Shown piece by piece: positions 1-6,868 of a DNA stretch of 14,160 nucleotides. Positions within the stretch are counted from its first letter, which is position 1, and every line of letters begins with the position of its first letter. The DNA comes from Cyclobacteriaceae bacterium. GTDB taxonomy: Bacteria; Bacteroidota; Bacteroidia; Cytophagales; Cyclobacteriaceae. The stretch is taken from assembly GCA_025455225.1 (NCBI GenBank), contig JALOMY010000037.1, positions 1 through 14,160 of the forward strand. Reading direction: 5' to 3'. Position numbers and translations under genes: made by a program. The notes under the pieces are model-generated. The model saw only the letters and a program-made list of their open reading frames with translations. It had not been told where the DNA came from and did no database searches.

Positions 1-382
1 TGATTATGAATATCCTCTTGAATTGGCCAGGCTCACTAAAAATCAAGGAGCAACCCAATACCTGATTATAACAGCACTGGGCTCCGATGCGAAATCCGGA
101 ATCTTCTACAACCGGGTGAAAGGTGAAGCTGAAAAGGCAATTGAGGAAGTGGGGTTTCAATCCTACCATATTTTCCGGCCTTCCTTGTTGTTGGGCGATC
201 GTACCGAAAAACGGGCCGGTGAAGGTGCGGCAACTGCTGTGTACAAGGCATTGGGATTTTTAATTCCCCTGAAATATAAAGCCATTGATTCGGGTAAGGT
301 GGCAAGGGGGATGCTTCATTTTGCCAGGCAAAATGTTCGCGGAATGTTTATTCACGAATCGAAGGAGCTTCAGCAGTTTTAG
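1..382 (+). CDS. NAD(P)-binding Rossmann oxidoreductase (HTATIP2/YbjT-like), C-terminal part
   Basis: The reading frame is open from nucleotide 2 to the TAG at 380-382, so the gene begins upstream of the window; the TTG at 23 is not a credible start. The 126 visible residues fit the C-terminal half of an atypical short-chain dehydrogenase/NAD(P)-binding protein. They include a strand ending LIITALGSDA, then FYNRVKGEAEKAI (a YxxxK-like catalytic region), then FRPSLLLGDR, a substrate-side strand typical of HTATIP2/YbjT-type oxidoreductases. A helix ending ARGMLHFA closes the domain. The Gly-rich NAD(P) loop lies outside the window. The substrate cannot be told. Its 3' end overlaps the end of the minus-strand polymerase gene by 35 bp (348-382), a tail-to-tail arrangement. 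The family call is fairly sure; the reaction is not known. Confidence 0.75.
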   Translation, partial: DYEYPLELARLTKNQGATQYLIITALGSDAKSGIFYNRVKGEAEKAIEEVGFQSYHIFRPSLLLGDRTEKRAGEGAATAVYKALGFLIPLKYKAIDSGKVARGMLHFARQNVRGMFIHESKELQQF

Positions 383-484
383 GTTGCGTGTGATGCAAGG
401 GTTCGTACGGTAATTCTTTCTTATTGATCAGCGGAATTTTCTCCATCGAGATCACTTCAATCATCGGTATCCCGAAGTCTTCCA

Positions 485-502
485 CTACTTCGCCTTGACT
501 TG
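485..502 (-). other. Frameshift/deletion junction 2 in the dnaE2-like gene
   Basis: Frame 2 reads GELMHFGTFYDRQ and then VKAK-stop (stop at 485-487). The frame of piece 1 resumes with QGEVVEDFGIPMIEV. The OB-fold residues usually lying between these two blocks (roughly 25) are absent. The short repeat CAAG occurs twice across the junction (CAAGTCAAGG on the minus strand), which is compatible with a microhomology deletion. The missing length must be 3n+1. Confidence 0.65.
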
Positions 503-1208
503 CCGATCGTAGAACGTACCGAAATGCATGAGTTCACCTTTCAGAGTGCTGGTATTTTTAGTGGTAACTACATAACCCAGGATGGTGACAACGGTACCCA
601 GCTTGGGCAGCAATTCACGGGCGTTTGTATTGCCATAGTCGTTGGTCGCTACCAGTTTAAACGGATCGCAGAGCGGGAATCCCAGCAACTCAATTTCATC
701 GAAGGCATCTTCCAGCTCGTTACGTTGCAGTGCGGGTAGGGGATATTCATTCGGTTCGGTATCAAACAACTCGGAAGTGTTTTTCATATGATTGCGGGTG
801 TTGCTGTAGTAGAGCAAGGCTTCCCACAATAATTTTTGTTTTGATTTGCCAGTGAAGCGAAACGCCCCTACGCGGATCAGCAGGCGTACCTGCTCGAGCC
901 CGGCCGGGATTCTGCGCATGAAATCATTCAGGCTTCGGTAACGTCCGTGCTGTTCGCGTTCCAGCGCAATGTGTTGGGCTATTTTTGTTTCCAGGCTTTT
1001 CAAATGAATAAACCCGATGTAAATCTGTTTACCGTAGATGGTGGTAAGGTAATCGCTTTGGTTAATGCAGGGTGCTGCAATGGAAGCACCATTCATGCGG
1101 GCTTCATGAAAATAAAACTCGGTTCGGTAGAAGCCGCCAAAGTTGTTGATTACACCCACCATGAACTCCAGCGGGTAGTGTGCTTTCAGAAATAAACTCT
1201 GATAGCTT

Positions 1209-1224
1209 TCAACAGCGTACGATT
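1209..1224 (-). other. Frameshift/deletion junction 1 in the dnaE2-like gene
   Basis: On the minus strand, frame 1 reads ERVWFEI and then VRC-stop, while the overlapping frame reads SYAVESYQ, which is where the family sequence resumes. C-family polymerases have about 14 residues between these blocks, with a GYxFNKxHSA-like fingers motif. A loss of about 44 nt (3n+2) explains both the gap and the frame change. The frame change is seen directly; the size rests on remembered family spacing. Confidence 0.75.
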
Positions 1225-3290
1225 TCGAACCATACCCGTTCAATAACAGGTTCCGGATATTTCTGCGAACGACAATTTTCAAAGAACTTATCCTGCACAC
1301 GCCTGAACTCTTCCCGCGACCGGTACTTACCCGACATGCCCCTGCGCAGTACATCTGCTTCGGTTAAGGAGAGTTTGGCAAAATGATGCGCTACTTTAAT
1401 CACATCTTCCTGGTATACCATTACGCCATAGGTTTCGCGCATCAGGTTATCCATTAACGGGTGGATAGCCTCGTACGTTCCTCCCTTTCGCACGGTGTGG
1501 AAGCGTTCAATGTAAGCCCGCATCATACCGGATCGTGCTACGCCTGGCCGGATGATGGAACTGGCGGCTACGAGCGTGAGATAATCTTCACACTGAAGCT
1601 TACCCAATAACATGCGCATGGCGGGCGACTCCACATAGAAACAGCCCATTGCTTTACTGTTGCGCATCAGGTCTTTGATTTTTTCATCTTTTTTAAAATC
1701 GCTGAACCGATGAATATCTACCTCGATACCCTGGTTGCGTTTTACATGCTTCACGGTTTCTTTCAGGTGGCCTAACCCCCGCTGACTCAGGATATCAAAT
1801 TTGTAGATACCCATGTCTTCCGCATTGTGCATTTCAAAGTGCGAAACCGGATACCCTTTCGGTGGAAGTTCCAGTGCCGTATAGGCATGAATGGGTTTTT
1901 CGGTAATTAGTACGCCACCGGCATGAATGGAGATGTTGGCGGGCAGGTCTTTTATTTTATCCGCATAGCGGAAAATCAGTTCGGTAATGTGATCGCGGTT
2001 TCTGTACCGATGGGGTTCTTCTACGATGGCATCAATTTCAGCTTTCGGCAAACCGAATACTTTACCGAGTTCGCGCAGTACCGATCGTTTCTGATAGGTA
2101 ACATGCGTACCCAGCAAGCACACATGATCATGATCGTGCGTGCTGAAGAGATAGTCGTATACTTCATCGCGGTTATCCCAGGAGAAATCAAGATCGAAAT
2201 CAGGAGGGGAAGATCGCTCCATATTCAGAAAACGTTCGAAGTACAAGTCCAGCTCAATGGGATCTACATTGGTGATGCCCAGGCAATACGCCACCACACT
2301 GTTAGCCCCGCTGCCACGGCCTACATAATCGAAGCCGCGTTCTTTCGCATAGCGGATGAGGTCATAAGCAATGAGGTAGTAGGCACAAAAGCCTTTCTTG
2401 TTGATGATGTTGAGTTCGCGTTCAAAGCGTTCCCGTAAATCCGGACGGCTTACATCATAGCGGCTTTGAAACCCTTCCCACGCATGGGTAACCAGAAAAT
2501 CCCAGTCGGCCTGTGGTGATCCGAGTACGGTTTTTTTGTTCTTATCGGCTTTCAGGTCGAAGTGAATGGAGCATTGCTCCATCAGCTTTTTGGTAGTGCG
2601 GATCAGTTCCGGGTAAGCCCGATAATGAAACTCCATTTCTTCCTCTTTCATCATCACCTCTTCCGGGTGTGCCTGTTCGTGAGCCGGTAACTTGCTTAAC
2701 AGCGTATTGTTATCAATGGCGCGTAACAGCCGGTGCGTGTTGAAATCGGTTTTGGAAGCAAACGTTACTGGATGAAGGATGACGAATTTTTCAGGAAACT
2801 CCTTTCGGGCGGTGTACAACGCAAACTGGTTAAGTTGATGTTTGCGTATGCCGATGAATTCGTTGGAGCGAAGCTGTTCGGGTTCTGTTTTTCCGAACGG
2901 GTAGATCACGAAGGTATTGTCAATCACCGGGGCCCGTTCGGGGAACTTCTTGTTTTCGTGATTGTGGTGGGATAGAAAGCGGTTGATCTTTTCGAATCCA
3001 TTGTTGTTTTGTGCAAGGATAATGTACCGCAGATCATGTTCCTGCCGGAATTCAATGCCCACCCCGATTTCAAGTTCACAGGCGTTTTCGCCTGCAAGTG
3101 GTGAACCCGGCTTGCGTTCTTCACACAACCGCAGCATTTCAATGTACGAGGCGGTGTTGTTGATTTCAGTAAGGATCAGTTTGCGTACACCATACTTCTT
3201 TGCTTCATCAAACAGCTTGTCGACCGGCAGGGTGCCGTATTTGAAACTGAAGGCGGTATGGCAGTTGAGGAACATATATAACCTAACCTA

Positions 3291-3310
3291 GGCCTGTGTC
3301 CTCACAGGCC
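3291..3310. repeat. REP-like hairpin HP1, left outer
   Basis: Perfect 8-bp stem GGCCTGTG / CACAGGCC around loop TCCT. It shares the TGTG-NNNN-CACA core with the other three hairpins around the RAYT gene. Read on the minus strand the loop is AGGA. It lies 15 nt upstream of the dnaE2 start codon, so it would fold in the leader of that message. Confidence 0.75.
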
Positions 3311-3356
3311 ATCTATTCATTTCTACTCTTGAATCTTTGTCTCAAAGACGACACGA

Positions 3357-3380
3357 GTGATCTGTGGGGACACAGATCAC
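3357..3380. repeat. REP-like hairpin HP2, left inner
   Basis: Perfect 10-bp stem GTGATCTGTG / CACAGATCAC around loop GGGA on the + strand. It ends 4 nt from the 3' end of the RAYT gene. The inner five base pairs match HP1 and HP3 while the outer stem differs, and pairing is kept throughout. The 46 nt between HP1 and HP2 also hold a small CTTTG-TCT-CAAAG hairpin (3335-3347). Confidence 0.75.
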
Positions 3381-3384
3381 AGAT

Positions 3385-3948
3385 TTAAAATCTTTTCCGG
3401 TAATGCGTGATAATCCCAAACTCATCTTCACCGGTTTCATAAAAACGGGCAGAAGACCATTTGTAATCTTCAGGCTTTCGTACCAAGTTCCAGTGCTCCT
3501 GCAATGGATTCAGATGGATATAATCCAGCTTTTGTCCAGCAACAGGTCGTGCCTTTATGTTAATAGCAAGTGGGTCGCGCTGCCAAAACCGATGGTTACG
3601 TTCAATTGTAACTTCCTGGTATCGGTTCAGTCCTTTAGAAGATTGCTCACGTAAGCGATCCAGAAATTGGTGACTGGTGAATTTATTAAAACTGGCATAG
3701 GGTGTTTCTTTGCCATTTTTATCGAGCATCTCCCACAGAATATGCAGGTGGTTTGGCATAATGACGAAACCGTAAATACAGATCTTTTTTCGGATGACTA
3801 ATTCTTTCCAACAATTAATAACAATCATTTTATGTTGATCATCTTCAAGAAGCTTATTCCAGTTCTTTATGGTATCTGTCCAGAAGTATACTTCATTCAG
3901 AAGCATCTTTGAATTTCGTGTTCCATATTTCAATTGTTGAAGATTCAT
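3385..3948 (-). mobile_element. REP-associated tyrosine transposase (RAYT, IS200-like Y1 HUH family)
   Basis: This 187-residue protein has the layout of a Y1 transposase of the TnpA_REP group. The HUH metal motif is H67-L-H69 in VIMPNHLHILWEM, and the candidate nucleophile is Y143 in LDYIHLNPLQEHW, followed by the usual N147 and the ending KPEDYKWSSARFYETG. RAYTs are single-copy domesticated relatives of IS200/IS605 transposases that nick and join single-stranded REP hairpins. Two hairpins lie on each side (3291-3310, 3357-3380, 3957-3982, 3993-4018), the expected substrate. The gene looks intact: ATG at 3946-3948 and no frameshift. It is co-oriented with dinB and dnaE2 and sits between them. 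It reads as more AT-rich than its neighbours, which fits transfer, though I did not compute composition. The family call is firm; mobility is inferred. Confidence 0.85.
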
Positions 3949-3956
3949 GTTGTTTG

Positions 3957-3982
3957 TCGGGTCTGTGAGGACACAGACCCGA
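3957..3982. repeat. REP-like hairpin HP3, right inner
   Basis: Perfect 11-bp stem whose left arm is TCGGGTCTGTG, with right arm CACAGACCCGA and loop AGGA on the + strand. It lies 8 nt upstream of the RAYT start codon, so it folds in that gene's leader. It has the same core and loop orientation as HP2, with a different outer stem. Confidence 0.8.
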
Positions 3983-3992
3983 ATTTATTTGT

Positions 3993-4018
3993 ATTGGTTT
4001 GTGCCCTCACAAACCAAT
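3993..4018. repeat. REP-like hairpin HP4, right outer
   Basis: Perfect 11-bp stem ATTGGTTTGTG / CACAAACCAAT around loop CCCT (AGGG on the minus strand), so the orientation matches HP1 and is opposite to HP3. It is 10 nt from HP3 and touches the stop codon of the RNA ligase-like gene (4018-4020), so it could also act on the end of that transcript. Confidence 0.75.
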
Positions 4019-4626
4019 TACCTCCCGAAACATATATCCTTATAATGCATCCACTTCTTGCCATTGCGGGCCAGCACGGTAATGCGGTCGCAGGTAAAAT
4101 GCTGGTTGCTGTAGTTCAGTTCTTTCAGGTAGGGCCAGCACTTTAAGAAATCTTCGGCAGAGAGGTTTTTGGCAATGGTAATGTGCGGCACAAATGAAGC
4201 ATCTTCCTTCACCAGGTTTTCAAAGATCTCGCAGATCGGATATTTGTTCACAATGTCCATGTAAATGGTGCGTTTCGATCCGTTGTAGAATACATTGAAA
4301 TCTTTCAGGAAAACATTGAAGGCTTCAAACGATGCCGCTTTTTCTTCTACAAACTCCAGCATGTCCTCCAGATGCTCATCGTTGTACCTGAATAAAGGTA
4401 TGCAGGCTTTTGTAAGGCGGTCTTCAAAGTCATGCCCGATCAGGTAGTGTACATCGTCTTTCAGTACCGCTACGTCACTGGCAATGTGGCGGGGAGGGGC
4501 GATGATAAAAAATAATTCCTGTACCGTGTTTCGGGTTTTAATCGCTGCTGGTCTCATGGTTCGTGTTGTTTTCATAATACGAACATATAACCGGTTTTTG
4601 ACAATTAGTGTCATTCTGTTTTTCAT
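4018..4626 (-). CDS. 2'-5' RNA ligase/cyclic phosphodiesterase-like protein with one HxT motif
   Basis: A 202-residue protein resembling the 2H phosphoesterase (2'-5' RNA ligase, LigT/CPDase) superfamily. The second catalytic motif is clear: H148-I-T150 in FVPHITIAKNL. Where the first HxT should stand, before LFRY, the sequence is K73-A-C75-I-P77, so the first His and Thr/Ser appear replaced by Cys and Pro. Active 2H enzymes use both motifs, so this copy may be non-catalytic or a binding protein. The ATG (4624-4626) overlaps the dinB stop as ATGA, implying translational coupling; M18 and M24 are alternative starts that would drop a basic N-terminal extension. Its place inside a dinB operon suggests a part in the damage response, but that is inference. 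Confidence 0.65.
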   Translation of the reverse strand: MKNRMTLIVKNRLYVRIMKTTRTMRPAAIKTRNTVQELFFIIAPPRHIASDVAVLKDDVHYLIGHDFEDRLTKACIPLFRYNDEHLEDMLEFVEEKAASFEAFNVFLKDFNVFYNGSKRTIYMDIVNKYPICEIFENLVKEDASFVPHITIAKNLSAEDFLKCWPYLKELNYSNQHFTCDRITVLARNGKKWMHYKDICFGR

Positions 4627-5816
4627 CGCAAATTCCCTTTAAACATGTTCATTTCCATCCGCACCCTTCGGTTTACACCAATGGTGGTGGCGCGTACCAG
4701 CTTTTCTGATCCGTGTTTGTGTTTAATGCGGTCGATGGCTTCATACAAACGGATACCTTCCGCGGTATCGTCAAACAGGCTGATCTGGTGGTTGCCGTGC
4801 ACCAGTCCGCTTAACCGAACACCTACCAGGCGGATCAGCATCCTGCGGTTGTAGAGTTTATCGAAGAGTTGCGTCACTGTGCGCAGCAGCACGTGGTCGG
4901 AAGAGGTATAGGGAATCTGTACCTGTTTGGTTTCCGTATCAAAATTCGCGTAGCGGATCTTCACGGTAACACATGAAGTGAGTTTCTTCTGCTCGCGTAA
5001 CTGAAACGCTACTTTCTCCACCATGGCAATCAAAATGGATTTCAGCCGCTTCACGTCAATGGTATCATCTTCAAATGTGCTTTCGGTTGAAATTGACTTC
5101 TGTTCGCTGTACGGCACCACGGGTGATTCGTCAATACCACGCGCCTTATTCCACAACGCAATGCCATTCTTTCCAAACGCGCTCACCAGGAACTTCAGGG
5201 GCATCTCGCGCAGCGTAGCTACCGTGCGCACGCCCATGTCGTATAAGAAAGCCGATGTCTGTTTACCGATCATTGGAATTTTCTCTACGGCCAGCGGGGC
5301 CAGAAACTCTTTTTCTTCACCAGCCGGAATCTGCTTCTCCGCATTCGGCTTAAACTCGTTGGTCGTTACTTTCGATACGAGCTTGTTTACTGACATTCCC
5401 AGTGAAATGGGCAGTCCGCTTTCATGGATAATTTTCTTGCGCAGTTCACAGGCCCACTTAAAGGCACCAAAAAATTTGTCCATGCCGCTGGCGTCAATGT
5501 AAAATTCATCAATGGATGATTTCTCAAACATCGGCACCGAGTCGGCAATGATGTCGGTTACTTCGTGTGAGTGTTTGCTGTAAGCCTCCATGTCGCCCGA
5601 AATCACCAATGCATCGGGGCACAGTTGCATGGCCAGGTACATGGGCATGGCTGAGTGCACGCCAAACCTGCGTGCCTCATAGCTGCAGGCAGCCACTACG
5701 CCCCTGCGGCTCTGTCCGCCAATAATCAACGGCTTGCCCTTTAGCCGCTTGTCGCGCTTGCACTCCACCGCCACAAAAAAGGCGTCTAAATCGAGGTGTA
5801 TAATGTTCCGGTCCAC
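4623..5816 (-). CDS. dinB: Y-family DNA polymerase IV
   Basis: A 397-residue translesion DNA polymerase. Catalytic residues are D9 and D11 in HLDLDAFF, with F14 at the steric-gate position, and D103-E104 in SSIDEFYID. SYEARRFGV (45-53) is the fingers motif, and a helix-hairpin-helix segment lies near 178-200. QISLF (344-348) is a beta-clamp binding motif; unusually, about 50 residues follow it. Length fits the family, which usually ends near the clamp motif. The start is a GTG at 5814-5816; no Shine-Dalgarno site is visible, as is usual in Bacteroidetes. First gene of the minus-strand unit, divergent from the S24 regulator, with an operator-like box 13 nt upstream. Expected to insert nucleotides opposite lesions, with DnaE2 as the extender; here the dnaE2 gene is damaged, so it may act alone. 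Confidence 0.95.
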   Translation of the reverse strand: MDRNIIHLDLDAFFVAVECKRDKRLKGKPLIIGGQSRRGVVAACSYEARRFGVHSAMPMYLAMQLCPDALVISGDMEAYSKHSHEVTDIIADSVPMFEKSSIDEFYIDASGMDKFFGAFKWACELRKKIIHESGLPISLGMSVNKLVSKVTTNEFKPNAEKQIPAGEEKEFLAPLAVEKIPMIGKQTSAFLYDMGVRTVATLREMPLKFLVSAFGKNGIALWNKARGIDESPVVPYSEQKSISTESTFEDDTIDVKRLKSILIAMVEKVAFQLREQKKLTSCVTVKIRYANFDTETKQVQIPYTSSDHVLLRTVTQLFDKLYNRRMLIRLVGVRLSGLVHGNHQISLFDDTAEGIRLYEAIDRIKHKHGSEKLVRATTIGVNRRVRMEMNMFKGNLR

Positions 5817-5828
5817 AGTGCGATATTA

Positions 5829-5843
5829 ACTAAAAATATTAGT
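5829..5843. promoter_or_regulatory. Operator-like box 1 (dinB side)
   Basis: ACTAA-AAATA-TTAGT, an inverted repeat with 5-bp arms and a 5-nt centre. It overlaps a -7-like element for dinB (TATTTTTA on the minus strand, 5838-5831; consensus TAnnTTTG, 7 of 8). Binding here by the neighbouring XRE-S24 regulator would block dinB transcription. The palindrome is seen directly; the regulator assignment is inferred from position. Confidence 0.55.
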
Positions 5844-5859
5844 ATAAAGTTTTACTATT

Positions 5860-5878
5860 AAACTAAATATTTTAGTTT
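5860..5878. promoter_or_regulatory. Operator-like box 2 (regulator side) with overlapping promoter
   Basis: AAACTAAATATTTTAGTTT, with the same ACTAA-N5-TTAGT core (5862-5876) as box 1 and longer arms. The centres are 33 bp apart, about three helical turns, so bound dimers would face the same side. TAGTTTTG at 5873-5880 matches the Bacteroidetes -7 consensus TAnnTTTG on the + strand, with a weak TTTT at 5850-5853 in the -33 place. This fits autorepression of the regulator. Confidence 0.55.
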
Positions 5879-5911
5879 TGTGGTGTGCTTGCCATAGCGC
5901 GCTGGAATTGT

Positions 5912-5939
5912 AGGTATTCCCGTAAAATCGGGACTACCT
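5912..5939 (+). other. Leader stem-loop upstream of the S24 regulator
   Basis: AGGTA / TACCT (5912-5916, 5935-5939) and CCCG / CGGG (5919-5922, 5929-5932) pair around loop TAAAAT with a 2x2 internal loop. It lies in the presumed 5' leader, 34 nt before the ATG. It could be a leader structure or the relic of another REP-like element; no U-tract follows, so it is not a simple terminator. Confidence 0.4.
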
Positions 5940-5973
5940 TCACATTCCTTTGTATTTATTTTGTGGAAGCCGT

Positions 5974-6747
5974 ATGATCGTCAACAGAAACCTCAAACAC
6001 CTCCGCCTCAAACACGAACTCACACAAAAGCAGTTCGCTGAAAAGCTCGGCTTAAAACAATCCGTCATCGGGGCTTATGAAGAAGAGCGCGCTACACCTC
6101 CATTGAACGTATTGCTTGACGTATCCAATCTTTTTAAAGTGAGTATGGATGTGCTCACCCGGAAAGACCTGGGTAAACTTCCTGAAAGGGAATGGAAGGC
6201 AACAACCGTTGCAAAAGAAGTATTGGCGATTACCGTAGATGCGTCCGGAAAAGAAAACGTAGAACTTGTTTCACAAAAGGCATCAGCCGGATACCTGGCC
6301 GGTTACCAGGATCCTGAATTTATAGCCGAACTTCCTAAAATTAATCTGCCGGTATTACCAAAAAACAGAACCTACCGTGCCTTTGAAATTCAGGGCGATT
6401 CTATGTTGCCGGTACAACCGGGTTCCATTTTATTTGGCGAGTATATAGAAAACCTGGATGGGATTAAGAACGGTAAACCGTATGTTCTCGTCACCCGGCA
6501 GGAGGGTATTGTCTTTAAACGCGTTTTTCGGTTTAGCGATGATGCCGGAAAACTTTTGGTGGTTTCCGATAACCGCCAGTACGAACCGTATTCAATTGCA
6601 TCATCGGATATTCTTGAGATCTGGAGTGTGCGTGCATTTTATTCCACCAAACTACCGGAAGCTGATATGCCTTCCCCTCTTACTGATCAGCTGGCTCTGC
6701 ATGTATTGCAACTTCAGGAGCAGTTAAAAGGCAATAAGATACGATAA
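5974..6747 (+). CDS. XRE-family S24 peptidase regulator (LexA/UmuD-like, self-cleaving)
   Basis: A 257-residue repressor with an N-terminal XRE helix-turn-helix (about 4-62: LTQKQFAEKLGLKQSVIGAY) and a C-terminal S24 peptidase domain (about 125-222). The catalytic dyad is S143 in IQGDSMLPVQPGS and K182 in IVFKRVF. The linker SAGYLAGYQ contains Ala-Gly bonds at 105-106 and 109-110, the bond type that LexA, UmuD and CI cleave. RecA-stimulated autocleavage after DNA damage is the known behaviour of the family and is inferred here. The ATG at 5974 is chosen because the upstream TTG at 5950 adds only eight residues before the usual HTH start. It is divergent from dinB with two matching boxes between, so it is the likely repressor of both. 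It has an XRE rather than the winged LexA DNA-binding domain, so it is not lexA in the strict sense. Confidence 0.9.
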   Translation: MIVNRNLKHLRLKHELTQKQFAEKLGLKQSVIGAYEEERATPPLNVLLDVSNLFKVSMDVLTRKDLGKLPEREWKATTVAKEVLAITVDASGKENVELVSQKASAGYLAGYQDPEFIAELPKINLPVLPKNRTYRAFEIQGDSMLPVQPGSILFGEYIENLDGIKNGKPYVLVTRQEGIVFKRVFRFSDDAGKLLVVSDNRQYEPYSIASSDILEIWSVRAFYSTKLPEADMPSPLTDQLALHVLQLQEQLKGNKIR

Positions 6748-6775
6748 CACGTTCATGCTTCTTGAGCTGACCCTG

Positions 6776-6783
6776 TACCTTTG
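6776..6783 (+). promoter_or_regulatory. Candidate -7 element for the dtd unit
   Basis: TACCTTTG is an exact match to the Bacteroidetes TAnnTTTG -7 element, 85 nt before the dtd start and downstream of the S24 gene. No convincing TTTG -33 partner is seen at the proper distance, so the call is tentative. No terminator is visible between the two genes, so read-through is also possible. Confidence 0.35.
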
Positions 6784-6868
6784 TGATTGATAATTTGACG
6801 GATGAACTCACCCGGTAACTTCACGGAGGGCACTGGGAATTTCCGTACTTTCGGTTTTCATTCTACTT

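Larger units (their letters stand above)
348..3275 (-). pseudogene. dnaE2: C-family DNA polymerase III alpha subunit (DnaE2/error-prone type), twice frameshifted
   Basis: Translesion-type alpha subunit, in three pieces in two frames. Piece 1 (3275 down to about 1221, 685 residues) holds a PHP domain, the GRGSGANSVVAY palm motif (319-330) and three catalytic Asp: D361 and D363 in PDFDLDF, and D494 in YKFDIL. It then runs into VRC-stop at 1209. Piece 2 (about 1222 to 500, another frame) resumes at SYAVESYQSLFLKAHYPLEF, goes through the tandem HhH region and enters the OB fold, stopping at 485. Piece 3 (497-348, back in frame 1) reads QGEVVEDFGIPMIEVISMEK to a TAA at 348-350. By family comparison about 14 residues are missing at the first break and roughly 25 at the second. 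The PHP metal ligands are degenerate (LNCHTAFS, LTEINN). Start ATG at 3273-3275. As written, no functional polymerase is made; an assembly error is the alternative. Confidence 0.85.

Noticed and set aside
1209..1224. Programmed ribosomal frameshift in dnaE2
   Set aside because: No slippery heptamer is seen, and shifting frame would still leave about 14 conserved residues missing.
485..1354. Stand-alone 289-residue gene beginning with MYCAGACRVSTG
   Set aside because: Its first 45 residues are out-of-frame polymerase sequence; family similarity begins only at SYAVESYQ. It is the middle piece of the broken dnaE2 gene.
1923..2438. 171-residue + strand frame inside dnaE2
   Set aside because: Antisense shadow of the conserved polymerase coding strand; no recognisable domain.
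3291..4018. CRISPR array or intrinsic terminators
   Set aside because: Only four hairpins in two pairs with a gene between, no regular spacers, no consistent T-runs; the RAYT context explains them better as REP-like elements.
5023..5502. 159-residue + strand frame inside dinB
   Set aside because: Antisense shadow; the opposite strand carries the intact Pol IV catalytic and clamp motifs.
5950..5973. TTG start for the S24 regulator
   Set aside because: It adds eight residues outside the XRE fold; the ATG at 5974 gives the usual start.
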